64,000 nt of DNA from Marinobacterium marinum (GCF_013868415.1 NZ_JACEMT010000041.1:299850-363849), one strand, 5' to 3'. Positions 46,031-56,231 are shown, counted from the first letter of the stretch. Numbers and translations: made by a program. The notes: generated from the sequence alone by a model not told the origin.

Positions 46031-49000
46031 TTATTCCAGTTTCGAACTACAGCGTGCCATATCCGCAAGCTCTCTTACCGCAACCGTATACATGGCATAG
46101 TCCTGACTGCCGGCACTTTTCAACTCGGCCAGCACCTCCAGCCACCGTTCTATATGCGGCCGATTCTGCTCCAGCCAGCTGGTCAGCTGCTCGGGGACCG
46201 GCCGCTGCCCCTGGTGTGCGGCCTGAAGAACCGAAGCCGTTAGTGCGCGCTGCTGAGCATCCAGGTCATCACGAAAAGTATCCCGCGCCAACGCCTGCCA
46301 GTAGCTGCTGATGCTCAACTCGTTCAGGCGAGTACTGAACCAGTGCAATTCCAGGCGTTCGCCCAGCCCGAAATACGCTTGGGCAGCCGATTCTACCGTC
46401 ACACCCAATTCGCTGGCCACTTCGATAATACTCAAGGCAGAGTATAGCGAGCGTGATCCGGCCACAACCTGTGCCAACCGTGCCGGTACCCCGGCATCTG
46501 TATAGCGGCTATAGGCTGCATGCCATATTTCAAAAGGCTCGCCACAAAGCAGCTCGCCAAGGTTACGTGTGATGGCCTCCAGGTGAGGAGCAAAATGCTC
46601 GCGCTCCTGCTCGCACTCCAGCGCCGTCGGGCGGTTACGCACGAACCAGCGGGTTGCCCGTCGGATCAAATGCTGCAGATCATGCATCATATCCAGCTGT
46701 ATCTCGGCAGCAGCCCGATAATCAAGCCCTTCAACACCTTCCCAGATGGGTTTTAGCGAAAAAATATCGCGCGCCAGTATGTAGGCACGCACAATATGTT
46801 CAATGCCGGCACCGGTCGAGGTCAACAAGCGCTCGGCAAAATTGATTCCCATCAGGTTGACCATTTGATTGGCGATCTGGGTGGCGATGATCTCTCGTCG
46901 CAGGCGATGCTGCTCCAGCTCGGCGCCATGTGTGCGGTGCAGACGCTCGGGAAACGCCGTGAGCAACTCTCGTGCCAAATAGGGGTCGTCCGCTACAGAC
47001 GAGGCCAGCAGCTGCTCCTTGAGATCAGCCTTGCTGTATGACACCAGAACCGACAGTTCGGGCCGACTGAAACCTTCATGCGCATTTTGACGCTCAGCCA
47101 GTTGGTCTTCACTGGGCAGGAACTCCAGTGCCCGATTCAACCTCCCCTGTCCTTCGAGTCCATTAATGAAACGGCGGTACTCCGCCATGGATATGGCGGA
47201 CCGAGCTTCGGCCAGAGAGATGGCCTGCACTTGGCGATAATTGTTTTGCAACACCAGCTCCGCTACGTCATCGGTCATTTCCCTGAGCAGCCGGTTACGT
47301 TGCTTGACGGTCATATCACCATTCTGTACGGCTGCGTCTAGCAGGATCTTGATATTGACCTCATGGTCCGAGCAGTCGACACCACCGGCATTGTCTATAA
47401 AGTCCGTATTGAGACGACAGCCTCCGGCTGCCAGCTCCATACGCCCACGCTGCGTTACCCCAAGGTTGCCACCTTCCCCGATGACGCGAGCCCGCACCTC
47501 GGAGGCATCGACCCTGAGTGCATCATTGGCCTTGTCTCCCACCTCGGTATTGTTTTCATCGCTGGCCTTGATGTACGTACCTATGCCGCCGTTCCAGATC
47601 AGATCAACCCGAGCCCTCAGCAATGCCGATATCAACTCGGTTGGCGTTACCCGATTGCTGCTTATCCCCGTCATCTGTCTGATTTCCGGCGTCACATTGA
47701 TCGCTTTGGCACTGCGCTCAAACACTCCGCCACCTTGAGAGATCAAATCGGTATCGTAATCCGCCCAACCCGCACCAGGCCGAGCAAACAGCCGCTCTCG
47801 CTCAGCAAAAGACACCTTGCTGTCCGGGTCCGGGTCGATGAAGATGTGCTGATGGTTAAACGCCGCAATCAGGCGCGCCTGATCCGACCGCAACAGACCA
47901 TTGCCAAAGACATCGCCGGACATGTCACCAATACCCAACACCGTAAAGGCGTCCGTGGCGGTATTAATGCCCAGCTCTCGAAAATGGCGTTCCACCGATA
48001 CCCAGGCACCACGTGCGGTAATGCCCATTTTTTTATGGTCATACCCCTGACTGCCTCCCGACGCGAAGGCGTCCCCCAACCAGAAGCCATACGCCTCGGC
48101 AACCTCGTTGGCCAAATCAGAAAAGGTGGCCGTTCCCTTATCGGCCGCCACAACCAGGTAGGTATCATCATCATCATGGCGTACCAGCTGCGGCGGCGGT
48201 ATCACCTCTCCCGCCAGATGATTGTCCGTCACATCCAGCAATGCTCGAATAAACGTACGGTAGCACTCCACCCCTTCAGTGAGCCATGCTTCCCTCCCCA
48301 TGCTGGAATGCAACTGCCGGGCTACAAACCCACCCTTGGCACCGACCGGCACAATGACTGCATTCTTGACCTGCTGCGCCTTGACCAGACCCAAGATTTC
48401 AGTCCGATAATCCTCCATTCGATCCGACCAGCGCAGACCGCCACGCGCCACCTTGCCGCCACGCAAGTGCACACCCTCAACCCGTGGCGAATGCACGAAT
48501 ATCTCGTATAGCGGTCGGGGTTCTGGCATCTGAGGAATAGCCTGCGGCGACAGCTTGAAGGAAAAATACCCTTTGGGACGCCCCTCCTCGATCTGATAAA
48601 AATTGGTTCTGAGGGTTGCCTCAATCAGCGCCAGATATTGGCGGATTGCCTGATCCTCGTTCAGGCTGGCCACCTGCTCAAGCCCTTCCTGTATGGCCTC
48701 CTTGACCTTTTTTTCCTGCCGGGCCGAAGCCCCTTCCGGGTGAAAGCGTGCGGCAAAAAGCGCAATCAACAAACGCGCCAGCTCAACATGGTGCTTCAGA
48801 GCAACACTGATCGCTTCCTGGCTGATCGGGAAGCGAATCTGCTTCATATAACCGGCATAAGCACGCAACAGGGCCACTTCACGCCAATGCAACTGCGCTC
48901 CCAGCACCAACTTATTAAACTCGTCGTTGCCGGCATGGCCGTACCAGACATTGAGGAAAGCTTCTTCGAACACACTTTGCATCATGCTGGTCGTGACCTG

Positions 49001-50863
49001 TTGCCAACCGGTATAACGCAGATTGAAGTCATGTATCCAGACACACTGGCCACCCACGCTGACCTGGTAGGGATGTTCATCAATTACTCTGAGCCCCAGG
49101 TTTTCGAGAATAGGCAACACATCAGACAACGGCAGCGCTTCACCATGGTGATACAGCTTGACGTTCAACTCCTCCGGCTCGCGCTCAAGCGCTTCGTAGA
49201 AGCTCAAGGCCATTCGGCGCGTCACATCCAGTGTTTCCATATGCTGAATGTCAACGACCGCCGCTCGAGGAGTAAAATCCGACCGGTAGCCCGCTGAAAA
49301 ACAACCATGGTAATGATTGTAGGCACGAATCCCCTGCTCTTCGCCAAGCGCATCAATTAACGCCTCATACAGAGCCTCATGCCAACTACTGGCCGCATGA
49401 CTGACCTGCAACTCCAAATCGGCCGTGTCAAACTTGGCAGTCACAGCCTTGTGATCGCTTCGCCGCAGCAAAAACTGCGTTCGTGCCAACACCGACTCAG
49501 AGAAATAGGTCGTGAATTCCGCCTGATCGCAGCCCAGCGCCTGCTGCAAAATCTGCTGTACACGCATGCGGAAGTCGGTGCTGTAAATCTCGCGCGGCAC
49601 ATACACCAGTGCCGAGAAAAACTGCCCGTAATGATCCCGACGCAAAAACAGCTTTATCCTGTGCCGCTCATGGATATGCAGAATTCCCATGGCAATATTG
49701 AACAGCTCATCAATACTGGACTGAAACAAATCATCGCGCGGATAAATTTCCAAAATCTGTTGCAGTTCCTTCCAATCATGTCCATTCCGATACAGCCCCG
49801 AGCGCGCCAGCACGGCCTCGATTTTGCGCCTCACAATTGGTATATCCGTCGCGCCATGCAAATAGACAGCCGAGGTATAAAGCCCCATAAAACGCGCCTC
49901 ACCGACCAGTTGCCCCTGTTCGTCAAAGCGCCGGACATAGATATAATCGGGATAGGTCGGCCGGTGAACGCGTGACTTGCACGATGATTTTGAAAACGAG
50001 ATCAGTTCAGGCGTCAGCGTAAAAGCGCCGCTTTCACGCGCATCAAAAGCAAACTCGCCCGGCCCGCTGCGCTCTCGCCGATGCCGCAGCAGTCCCAAAC
50101 CGCTGCCTCCGACCCGCTCCAACTCCTGACCTTCCTCTTTGAGCCGATATTCGTCATAGCCCAGAAAAGTAAAATGCTCCTTGAGCCAATGAATAAAATC
50201 CATGGCCTCTTCCAGCCCCTCTTCGGGGCTCTCGTGCGGTACCTGATATCCTTCCAACACCGATTCGGTCTTGGCCAGCATGGCATCAAAATCCGTCACG
50301 ACATCCTTGACTTCGTCCAGCACGGCCAACAAGGCCTGCTCAAGGCGGCTCAACTGTTGCGGGTCGGTATGTCGATCAACTTCGATCGCCACCAGCGATT
50401 CCTGCTGTATGGCCTCTCCATCGGCATCACGATCCAGCAACGCCTGTAATTTGCCATCCTGGTCACGACGGGTACTGAATACCGTATTCAATATGGCGTG
50501 GATCGACAGGTTGCGACGGTTCAGCTCCATTCTCAAGGAGTCCACGATAAACGGCATATCCTGCTGCAACACCTCAATCACAGTGTGCGTCGACTGCCAT
50601 CCATGACGCTCATAGTCCGGGTTAAACACCCGGATCAGGGTCTTGCCCGGCGGGCGTTCCTGCATAAATTGCCACGCTGCCAGCGTCGCGCCATACAAAT
50701 CATCCAGCCGCCACTGCAACAGGTCGTCTTCGGCCACATGGGCAAAATACTCAGCACTGAACTGCAGCAAAGGCTCCGATCGCTTTCGTGGCAACCGTTC
50801 GGCCATCATGCTATTCAACTGGGTAAGCATTTCAGACTTGTTTTCAGCCGCTTGACGAAACAT
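46031..50863 (-). CDS. gdhB: NAD-specific glutamate dehydrogenase, large (180-kDa) type
   Basis: A catabolic enzyme that deaminates glutamate to 2-oxoglutarate with NAD, controlled allosterically in Pseudomonas and Streptomyces relatives. The 1610-residue product matches P. aeruginosa GdhB (about 1620). The N-terminal ~700 residues hold ACT-like regulatory segments, and the catalytic core is at about 700-1200: GGLRWSDRMEDYRTEILGL, the catalytic-lysine segment KNAVIVPVGAKGGFV, and GSQGYDHKKMGITARGAWVS. GAGG lies six bases before ATG at 50863; an in-frame upstream start at 50950 has no similarity. TATACT at 50903-50908 is a possible -10. It is followed by DUF2835 and pyrD. Confidence 0.95.
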   Translation of the reverse strand: MFRQAAENKSEMLTQLNSMMAERLPRKRSEPLLQFSAEYFAHVAEDDLLQWRLDDLYGATLAAWQFMQERPPGKTLIRVFNPDYERHGWQSTHTVIEVLQQDMPFIVDSLRMELNRRNLSIHAILNTVFSTRRDQDGKLQALLDRDADGEAIQQESLVAIEVDRHTDPQQLSRLEQALLAVLDEVKDVVTDFDAMLAKTESVLEGYQVPHESPEEGLEEAMDFIHWLKEHFTFLGYDEYRLKEEGQELERVGGSGLGLLRHRRERSGPGEFAFDARESGAFTLTPELISFSKSSCKSRVHRPTYPDYIYVRRFDEQGQLVGEARFMGLYTSAVYLHGATDIPIVRRKIEAVLARSGLYRNGHDWKELQQILEIYPRDDLFQSSIDELFNIAMGILHIHERHRIKLFLRRDHYGQFFSALVYVPREIYSTDFRMRVQQILQQALGCDQAEFTTYFSESVLARTQFLLRRSDHKAVTAKFDTADLELQVSHAASSWHEALYEALIDALGEEQGIRAYNHYHGCFSAGYRSDFTPRAAVVDIQHMETLDVTRRMALSFYEALEREPEELNVKLYHHGEALPLSDVLPILENLGLRVIDEHPYQVSVGGQCVWIHDFNLRYTGWQQVTTSMMQSVFEEAFLNVWYGHAGNDEFNKLVLGAQLHWREVALLRAYAGYMKQIRFPISQEAISVALKHHVELARLLIALFAARFHPEGASARQEKKVKEAIQEGLEQVASLNEDQAIRQYLALIEATLRTNFYQIEEGRPKGYFSFKLSPQAIPQMPEPRPLYEIFVHSPRVEGVHLRGGKVARGGLRWSDRMEDYRTEILGLVKAQQVKNAVIVPVGAKGGFVARQLHSSMGREAWLTEGVECYRTFIRALLDVTDNHLAGEVIPPPQLVRHDDDDTYLVVAADKGTATFSDLANEVAEAYGFWLGDAFASGGSQGYDHKKMGITARGAWVSVERHFRELGINTATDAFTVLGIGDMSGDVFGNGLLRSDQARLIAAFNHQHIFIDPDPDSKVSFAERERLFARPGAGWADYDTDLISQGGGVFERSAKAINVTPEIRQMTGISSNRVTPTELISALLRARVDLIWNGGIGTYIKASDENNTEVGDKANDALRVDASEVRARVIGEGGNLGVTQRGRMELAAGGCRLNTDFIDNAGGVDCSDHEVNIKILLDAAVQNGDMTVKQRNRLLREMTDDVAELVLQNNYRQVQAISLAEARSAISMAEYRRFINGLEGQGRLNRALEFLPSEDQLAERQNAHEGFSRPELSVLVSYSKADLKEQLLASSVADDPYLARELLTAFPERLHRTHGAELEQHRLRREIIATQIANQMVNLMGINFAERLLTSTGAGIEHIVRAYILARDIFSLKPIWEGVEGLDYRAAAEIQLDMMHDLQHLIRRATRWFVRNRPTALECEQEREHFAPHLEAITRNLGELLCGEPFEIWHAAYSRYTDAGVPARLAQVVAGSRSLYSALSIIEVASELGVTVESAAQAYFGLGERLELHWFSTRLNELSISSYWQALARDTFRDDLDAQQRALTASVLQAAHQGQRPVPEQLTSWLEQNRPHIERWLEVLAELKSAGSQDYAMYTVAVRELADMARCSSKLE

Positions 50864-51040
50864 AAGCACCCTCTGCCAAATATTTTCATCCCGATTACCG
50901 GCAGTATAGTTAAACTCTCCTCCAACGCATCTGCCGCCATAATCTCCCACAACACTCCAGCGCCCGGATCAAATTGATCTGCTGCTCCTCATGCCTGATA
51001 ATGAGCCACTCATATTCGGCTTTTATCTCTGGAGCTGGCA

Positions 51041-52702
51041 TTGCGAATGCGTGCATTTTCGGCATTATTGCTGTGTATCATTTCACCCGTCATTTTTGCC
51101 GAGGTGCGCACGACGCTGGACCGTTACTCCGTTACGGCTGCCGACACCTTGCTGCTGACGCTGGAAGCTACGGATCAGATCGAACAACGCCCCGATTTTA
51201 GTGTGCTGGACGCAGACTTCCGTCTACAGAGCAGTCAGAAAGTCATCATTTCCAGCCACACCTCCGCGACCCGCGATGTCAAAACACGCTGGCACCTGCA
51301 GCTGAAGCCCCGATCAACCGGTACCCTGCGCATCCCTCCCATTCGCCTGGGCGATGAACTCAGCGAACCGCTGGAGGTTCAGGTCAATGGCCGACCTCAA
51401 CCATCGGCGCAGCGGAGCGAGCGCTTCATGGACAGCCAGATCAGCCAGGACCAGCTCTACTCCCATGCCCAGTTACTGCTGACCGCCCGCCTGCTTCAAC
51501 GTACCCCGGTAGACGAAAACATCACGTTTGGCGCCCCTGTACTGCCGGATGCTCTGGTATTGACACTGGACGCGCCCGAACGCCATATCATTGAACGTGA
51601 CGGCACGCCTTGGCATGTGCTTGAACAAACTTTTGCGCTCTACCCCTCCAGCGCCGGCCTGCACACCCTGACCGACGCCAGTGTGCTAGTGGATGGCAGC
51701 CCCGCCAACGCCCCTGAGCAACGTAACACCTTCGACATTGAGGTACTGCCGGCCGCACACCAGAACAGCCTGGGGTACTGGCTACCGGCGGAGCGGTTGA
51801 CCCTGACTGAAAACTGGCAGCCACCCGGCAACCTGCAGCCTGGCGACAGCTTTACCCGCGAGCTGAAACTCACTGCCCTGGGGTTGCCTGCCGACGCTTT
51901 GCCCAATCTATTCAGCAGTGACAACGACAGTTTTTTTGCCCAGCTGATCGATGTCAGCCTGACCGAGCAACCGACCCGACAGGGGCTGGTTAGCACGCGT
52001 ATTGAACGCGTGCGTATTGAACCTCTGGGACCCGGCTTGCTGACTCTGCCGTCAATCGACCTGCACTGGTGGAACACATTGGCCGACCGGGCCGATACTC
52101 TGACACTCCCTACACGTACGCTGGAAGTACACTTGCCCAGCCTGCCTGAAGGCAGCAGACAAGATTCGGCGACTGCCATCAACACGCCAGCATCATCCCC
52201 TGCCGAGCCTCTCTATATCGCGCTCACCGGACTGGGTCTTTTATGCCTGATCAGCAGTGGCGGCTGGTTCTATAGCCATCGGCAGCTGCAGCGCCTGCAG
52301 GCTCGCGATCAACCACAAAACGAAACGGAAAAACAGCAACACGAGCAGCAAGTGCGGCTCTCAAGCCAGCGCGCCGAACGCAATACGTTTCAAGCACTGA
52401 CGATTGCCTGCCAGCAAAACGATGCCGACACGGCACGCCTGCGCCTGATCGAATGGAGTCAGAATTTCTGGCCTGAGTATCCCGTCAATAATCTCGACGA
52501 CGTATGCGAGGCCGCTCACAGCCAGGCCTTCAGCTTTCTGGTTCTGGATCTCGACCACCACCGGCAACAGAGCCCCTATACCTGGCAGGGGGACCTGCTG
52601 CTGGAAGCGATCGAGGCCCTGCGCAACCGCCGTCGGCGCAATGACTCCCCGCCGCTCTCCGGTAGCCACGAAACACGCGCGTCACTGCCTCTGGCTTCCT
52701 GA
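51041..52702 (+). CDS. BatD-like membrane protein
   Basis: A 553-residue protein with a signal peptide (ending LLLCIISPVIFA), a long periplasmic beta-rich region (about 25-380; VRTTLDRYSVTAADTLLLTL, TRWHLQLKPRSTGTLRIPPI), one membrane helix near 387-410 (LYIALTGLGLLCLISSGGW) and a cytoplasmic tail. This is the BatD/BatD-like architecture, usually encoded in the moxR-DUF58-batA-batB operon. Here it stands alone about 10 kb from moxR. The start is TTG at 51041 with GGAG six bases before it; ATG at 51047 is the alternative with poorer spacing. Its 3' end overlaps the convergent yfcH-like gene by 21 bases. Confidence 0.83.
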   Translation: MRMRAFSALLLCIISPVIFAEVRTTLDRYSVTAADTLLLTLEATDQIEQRPDFSVLDADFRLQSSQKVIISSHTSATRDVKTRWHLQLKPRSTGTLRIPPIRLGDELSEPLEVQVNGRPQPSAQRSERFMDSQISQDQLYSHAQLLLTARLLQRTPVDENITFGAPVLPDALVLTLDAPERHIIERDGTPWHVLEQTFALYPSSAGLHTLTDASVLVDGSPANAPEQRNTFDIEVLPAAHQNSLGYWLPAERLTLTENWQPPGNLQPGDSFTRELKLTALGLPADALPNLFSSDNDSFFAQLIDVSLTEQPTRQGLVSTRIERVRIEPLGPGLLTLPSIDLHWWNTLADRADTLTLPTRTLEVHLPSLPEGSRQDSATAINTPASSPAEPLYIALTGLGLLCLISSGGWFYSHRQLQRLQARDQPQNETEKQQHEQQVRLSSQRAERNTFQALTIACQQNDADTARLRLIEWSQNFWPEYPVNNLDDVCEAAHSQAFSFLVLDLDHHRQQSPYTWQGDLLLEAIEALRNRRRRNDSPPLSGSHETRASLPLAS

Positions 52703-53590
52703 CTCACCGGAGGCCAGTAGCGCACGCAGCGCCTTTTCCAGATCAGGATACTTGAATACGTATCCTGCCGTATGCAGGTTGGCCGGCAAAACCCGCTGGC
52801 CGGCGACCATCAACTCGCTGGCTTCACCCAGCAACATGCGCAACACCCACGCCGGTACGCGCAAGCATCCGGGCCGTTTCAACACCCTGGCAAGCGTCCG
52901 GCTGAACACCGCATTGGTCACCGGCTCCGGCGCCGTCACATTGAACGGTCCCTGCAAGGCTGGATGATCCAGCAAGTAGAGTATGGCACCCACCTCATCC
53001 TCCAGGTGCACCCACGACATCCACTGCTGCCCGTCACCTATGGGACCTCCCAGCCCCAACCTGAACGCCGGCAGCATTTTGGACAGTGCTCCTCCCTGCC
53101 CGAGGACAATCCCGGTTCGCACCAGACATACCCGGACACCTGCCTGCCTCGCCTCCAGCGCCGCCTGTTCCCACTCCTGACACAACCGGTGCGTAAAACC
53201 GACAGACACCGCCGAAGATTCATGCAACACTTCATCTTGATGGGTACCGTAATAGCCAATGGCCGAACCACTGACCAGAACCGCAGGCGGTTGTGACAAC
53301 CCGCCCATCCAACGCACCAGCTCCCGGGTCATCTCGGTACGACTTTCAATCAACAGCCGCTTGCGTCGCACACTCCAGCGACCACCGATGATGGGCGCTC
53401 CAGCCAGGTTGACGACTGCATCGACCGGCTCAGCCACTTGAGCCAGGCGGGATACACATATCTGTCCCGGTCGGGACACCACTCGTTCTGGAGTTCGACT
53501 CAGAATCACCACCTGATCGCCGCGCGCCAACAGCGCCTGCGTCAGCGCTTGCCCAATAAATCCGCTTCCCCCCGTCACCAACACTCGCAT
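52682..53590 (-). CDS. YfcH-family NAD(P)-dependent epimerase/dehydratase-like protein (TIGR01777)
   Basis: A 302-residue extended short-chain dehydrogenase fold. The cofactor loop is VTGGSGFIGQALTQALLARG, the catalytic-type tyrosine lies in SAIGYYGTHQD, and the family tail has NVTAPEPVTNAVFSRTLARV and LLGEASELMVAGQRVLP, which define the YfcH group (linked to cell division factor SulA-like names in older annotation). Substrate unknown. GGAG lies upstream of ATG. Divergent from ribE by 77 bases. Confidence 0.9.
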   Translation of the reverse strand: MRVLVTGGSGFIGQALTQALLARGDQVVILSRTPERVVSRPGQICVSRLAQVAEPVDAVVNLAGAPIIGGRWSVRRKRLLIESRTEMTRELVRWMGGLSQPPAVLVSGSAIGYYGTHQDEVLHESSAVSVGFTHRLCQEWEQAALEARQAGVRVCLVRTGIVLGQGGALSKMLPAFRLGLGGPIGDGQQWMSWVHLEDEVGAILYLLDHPALQGPFNVTAPEPVTNAVFSRTLARVLKRPGCLRVPAWVLRMLLGEASELMVAGQRVLPANLHTAGYVFKYPDLEKALRALLASGESGSQRQ

Positions 53591-53667
53591 TATGCCCTCT
53601 CCTTATCTATTTGGAGTAAGATGCCTTTATTCAGGATATGGACCACGCAATTAGAGGTTAGCACAGT

Positions 53668-54288
53668 ATGTTTACGGGTATCGTTCAGGGCATGGCCCGA
53701 GTCGTCACATGTACACATCATGATGAAATCATGCAGCTTGAAGTGGAGCTGCCGGCTGCTCACGCGGAAAAACTGACCTTGGGTGCCAGCATCGCCATCA
53801 ACGGAGCCTGCCTGACCATTACCCGATTCGAAGGTACGCGCGTCAACTTTGATGTGATTGATACGACTCTGGAGCTGACCAATTTGAGCCAATTAAATGT
53901 CGGCGACCAGGTCAATTTCGAACGAGCGGCCCGTATTGGCGATGAAATTGGTGGCCACCTGATGTCAGGGCACATTCTGTGTTGCGCCCGCATCATTGAT
54001 ATCAACCGCCAGGGCAGCAACCACCATATCCGCTTTGCCACCCCGACTGAAGCCGCTCCCTACCTGTTAACCAAGGGGTTTGTCGGCCTGAACGGCTGTA
54101 GCCTGACCCTGGCCGATGCCGACCGGAACAGTTTTTGCGTCGCCCTGATCCCGGAAACACTCAAACAGACAACCTTTGGCCAGCTGGAAGCAGGGGCCGA
54201 CGTCAACCTTGAAATCGACCCACAAACTCAGGCCGTCGTCGATACGGTACGCCGTTACATGGATTCATCGTCCCGATCAGCTGTCTGA
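53668..54288 (+). CDS. ribE: Riboflavin synthase alpha subunit (E. coli type)
   Basis: The last step of riboflavin synthesis: dismutation of two lumazines. The 206-residue product has two tandem barrel domains. MFTGIVQGMARVV opens the first, with NGACLTI and DEIGGHLMSGHI; the second starts near residue 97 with GLNGCSLTL and ends with LIPETLKQTTFG and EIDPQTQAVVDTVRRY. This close match to the E. coli protein separates it from the riboflavin synthase of the ribD-ribE operon of other genera. It is alone here; no FMN riboswitch was recognised upstream. It overlaps the convergent hemerythrin gene by 12 bases. Confidence 0.95.
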   Translation: MFTGIVQGMARVVTCTHHDEIMQLEVELPAAHAEKLTLGASIAINGACLTITRFEGTRVNFDVIDTTLELTNLSQLNVGDQVNFERAARIGDEIGGHLMSGHILCCARIIDINRQGSNHHIRFATPTEAAPYLLTKGFVGLNGCSLTLADADRNSFCVALIPETLKQTTFGQLEAGADVNLEIDPQTQAVVDTVRRYMDSSSRSAV

Positions 54289-54840
54289 ACCGGGGCGGCT
54301 CAGGTCATCCATCAAGGCCCTGTACAAAGAACGATACTCATCGGCCTGCCGAGTACCAAACAGGGGATCATCGGATTGCGGCAACTGATCCTGCAGTTGC
54401 TGCCAGTCCGTTTCGGTTGCGATGTCTCGCAACAGCGGAAAGATCGACTGTTCTTCAAAGTCCAGATGCCGCTTCTCGGCCTGAACAAACTCATCCAGCT
54501 GATCCGTAAACCTGTCCATCGGCATTACGACATCATTCAAAATGCCATCTATTGACTCTTCGAGATGGGTCGATAAATGCTTGAGTTCGACGTGCTGCTC
54601 AAGACAACGCGTAACGGCTTGATCCAGTGTCGGATTACGCCCCGCGAAAAAATCATACATTTGGTCTTCACGAGGGTGGTGGTGCAGATCGGCATACCGG
54701 CCGACATAACCGACGACTTCCGACATCAGGGAGAAATCGGGATGCTGTCCATCTCTGAGGCACTCCACCTTGCGGTCAAGCATTTCCAGCAAACGGCTCA
54801 GGTTGAGGTGATCCTGGTGTAGCTCTGACAGTATATTCAT
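54277..54840 (-). CDS. Hemerythrin-domain protein
   Basis: A 187-residue four-helix bundle with the di-iron ligand pattern of cytoplasmic bacterial hemerythrins: HQDH near residue 8-11, HHHPRED near 53-59, EQHVELKH near 85, and EKRHLDFEEQ near 118-127. A C-terminal helical extension of about 50 residues follows. Such proteins store or sense oxygen or protect iron centres, but the exact role is not known. GGAG precedes ATG by eight bases. It begins 91 bases after the AlbA_2 gene on the same strand, so it may or may not share its transcript. Confidence 0.9.
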   Translation of the reverse strand: MNILSELHQDHLNLSRLLEMLDRKVECLRDGQHPDFSLMSEVVGYVGRYADLHHHPREDQMYDFFAGRNPTLDQAVTRCLEQHVELKHLSTHLEESIDGILNDVVMPMDRFTDQLDEFVQAEKRHLDFEEQSIFPLLRDIATETDWQQLQDQLPQSDDPLFGTRQADEYRSLYRALMDDLSRPGSDS

Positions 54841-54931
54841 AATGGCGTCTCCGGATCAGGGAATGTGCCTTCACTATAGACGACTCTGCCAACCGCATCT
54901 TGATGCAACTCAAACTTGAGTCACTGGCAAT

Positions 54932-55747
54932 TCAGTGGTTCATCCCACCGTTTCCACCATCGCTGTCGAGCAAATCGAGCAGCATGCCCAGCTTGTGTTC
55001 GATATCCTGCAACAGATGCTGCCCCTGATCATTGATAACAGGCGCAATGCTGTTTTCCAGCTGGACAATCCCTGCCTGACTCTGGCGCAGCGCCTGCATC
55101 AAGTTGCGCGATCGCTTCTTGTTACTGTCGGTCAGCTGTTCGATGCGGTTCAAGGTGCGCTGCAGCTGGTGGTCTAGTTCATACAGACGCTCACTGACAC
55201 CCAGCATACCTTCACTGAGCGCATGACTGACCGATCCAAGCTGGTTTTCCAACTGGTACACCGCATCCCTGAACCGGGACAGAAACTGCTCACCCTCACG
55301 CTCCATAAAAATGGCCAGCAGCTCTTCGGGCAAGAGTGCACGGTTACGACCATCGGTGCGAACCGCATACTCTCCACGCTGGGTACAGTAGGGCCGGTGC
55401 TGTCCGGACGGGATTTCAACCCTGAGGATGGGTTTGGAGGCTGCCAGGTTTTCGGTGAAAATCTGGAGTTCAATATTCGGTATACAGCCGGTGGACTTGT
55501 TAACCAGTGTCAGTCGCGCCTTGTCATCAACATCACAGCCAACAACTCGACCACGCTGCACACCATTATCAGCGGTATATTCATCAATCCCGATCAGGAG
55601 GGTTCCCCCCTGTGGGGTATTGGCAAAGGCGACCAGATCCGAACTTTTGACCGCCTGTACCTCGCGTTTGAAATCGACGTTCAAGCCTTCCGGCAGTGAC
55701 AGCAAATGCTGTGTGCGGCGACTCAAACGCCGAAATTCACGCTGCAT
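54932..55747 (-). CDS. AlbA_2 (Schlafen-type) domain protein with C-terminal coiled coil
   Basis: A 271-residue cytoplasmic protein. Residues about 15-140 form an AlbA_2 domain (LNVDFKREV, VAFANTPQGGTLLIGIDE, then the RGEYAVRTDGRNRALLPEE pattern), the nucleic-acid-binding module of Schlafen and of the ATP-dependent DNA-helicase-linked regulators. Residues about 155-260 are a long alpha-helical coiled coil with RIEQLTDSNKKRSRNLMQAL. Neither an ATP-binding nor a nuclease motif is visible. The start has only a weak ribosome-binding site, 14 bases after the 128-residue membrane protein gene, so translation is probably coupled. Function unknown. Confidence 0.72.
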   Translation of the reverse strand: MQREFRRLSRRTQHLLSLPEGLNVDFKREVQAVKSSDLVAFANTPQGGTLLIGIDEYTADNGVQRGRVVGCDVDDKARLTLVNKSTGCIPNIELQIFTENLAASKPILRVEIPSGQHRPYCTQRGEYAVRTDGRNRALLPEELLAIFMEREGEQFLSRFRDAVYQLENQLGSVSHALSEGMLGVSERLYELDHQLQRTLNRIEQLTDSNKKRSRNLMQALRQSQAGIVQLENSIAPVINDQGQHLLQDIEHKLGMLLDLLDSDGGNGGMNH

Positions 55748-55761
55748 GGCGTATGCCCGAG

Positions 55762-56148
55762 TCAGCGATACTGCGCTTCATTGAACGGGTCCAGCGGGCG
55801 CTCCAGCTGCTCGTCATTACGCGGGTACAGCACACGCCCTTCAAACTTCAACCCGCGACTGGCAAACCAGCGCGCCGTACCTTCCAGGCCCTCTTCTGCC
55901 TGACTGACCCGGTACCAGGCTGACAGAATACGATAGAAATACAGACCGAACAGGCCTGCAGCGACACCGAGGAAAAATTCGGATGCAAATGCAAACACCA
56001 TCAACACGATACCTGCCACCCACACACGGCTGGCGCGCGCATCCTTGAGCGCCTCATTGGTCGACTTACTCTGGTCATAAAACTTCAGGTGACGACGGTA
56101 GTTCTGCTGAAGATCAAACTTATCACTCGAATTAAAATAGGGTTCCAT
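55762..56148 (-). CDS. Uncharacterised membrane protein (128 residues)
   Basis: I do not recognise this family. The product has a soluble N-terminal segment with charged helices (NYRRHLKFYDQSKSTNEALK), two membrane helices at about 42-80 (WVAGIVLMVFAFASEFF, then AAGLFGLYFYRILSAWY) and a basic/acidic C-terminus that includes RVLYPRNDEQLERPLDPFN. ATG at 56148 has AAGGA seven bases before it; GTG at 56163 is the alternative. It lies between pepN and the AlbA_2 gene and could anchor the latter at the membrane (inference). Confidence 0.7.
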   Translation of the reverse strand: MEPYFNSSDKFDLQQNYRRHLKFYDQSKSTNEALKDARASRVWVAGIVLMVFAFASEFFLGVAAGLFGLYFYRILSAWYRVSQAEEGLEGTARWFASRGLKFEGRVLYPRNDEQLERPLDPFNEAQYR

Positions 56149-56231
56149 CTGCGTATCCTTCACAGCCAGTTGTTATCGGGCCACATTGGCAGCCCGGTGA
56201 TCGTTCATTAACAGTGGGTCGGTTACGACCC

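Noticed and set aside
47363..48511. Open frame of about 380 codons on the plus strand
   Set aside because: Antisense to the catalytic region of the NAD-glutamate dehydrogenase.
53591..53667. FMN riboswitch upstream of riboflavin synthase
   Set aside because: The gap to the divergent gene is only 77 bases, too short for an FMN aptamer, and no conserved segment is present.
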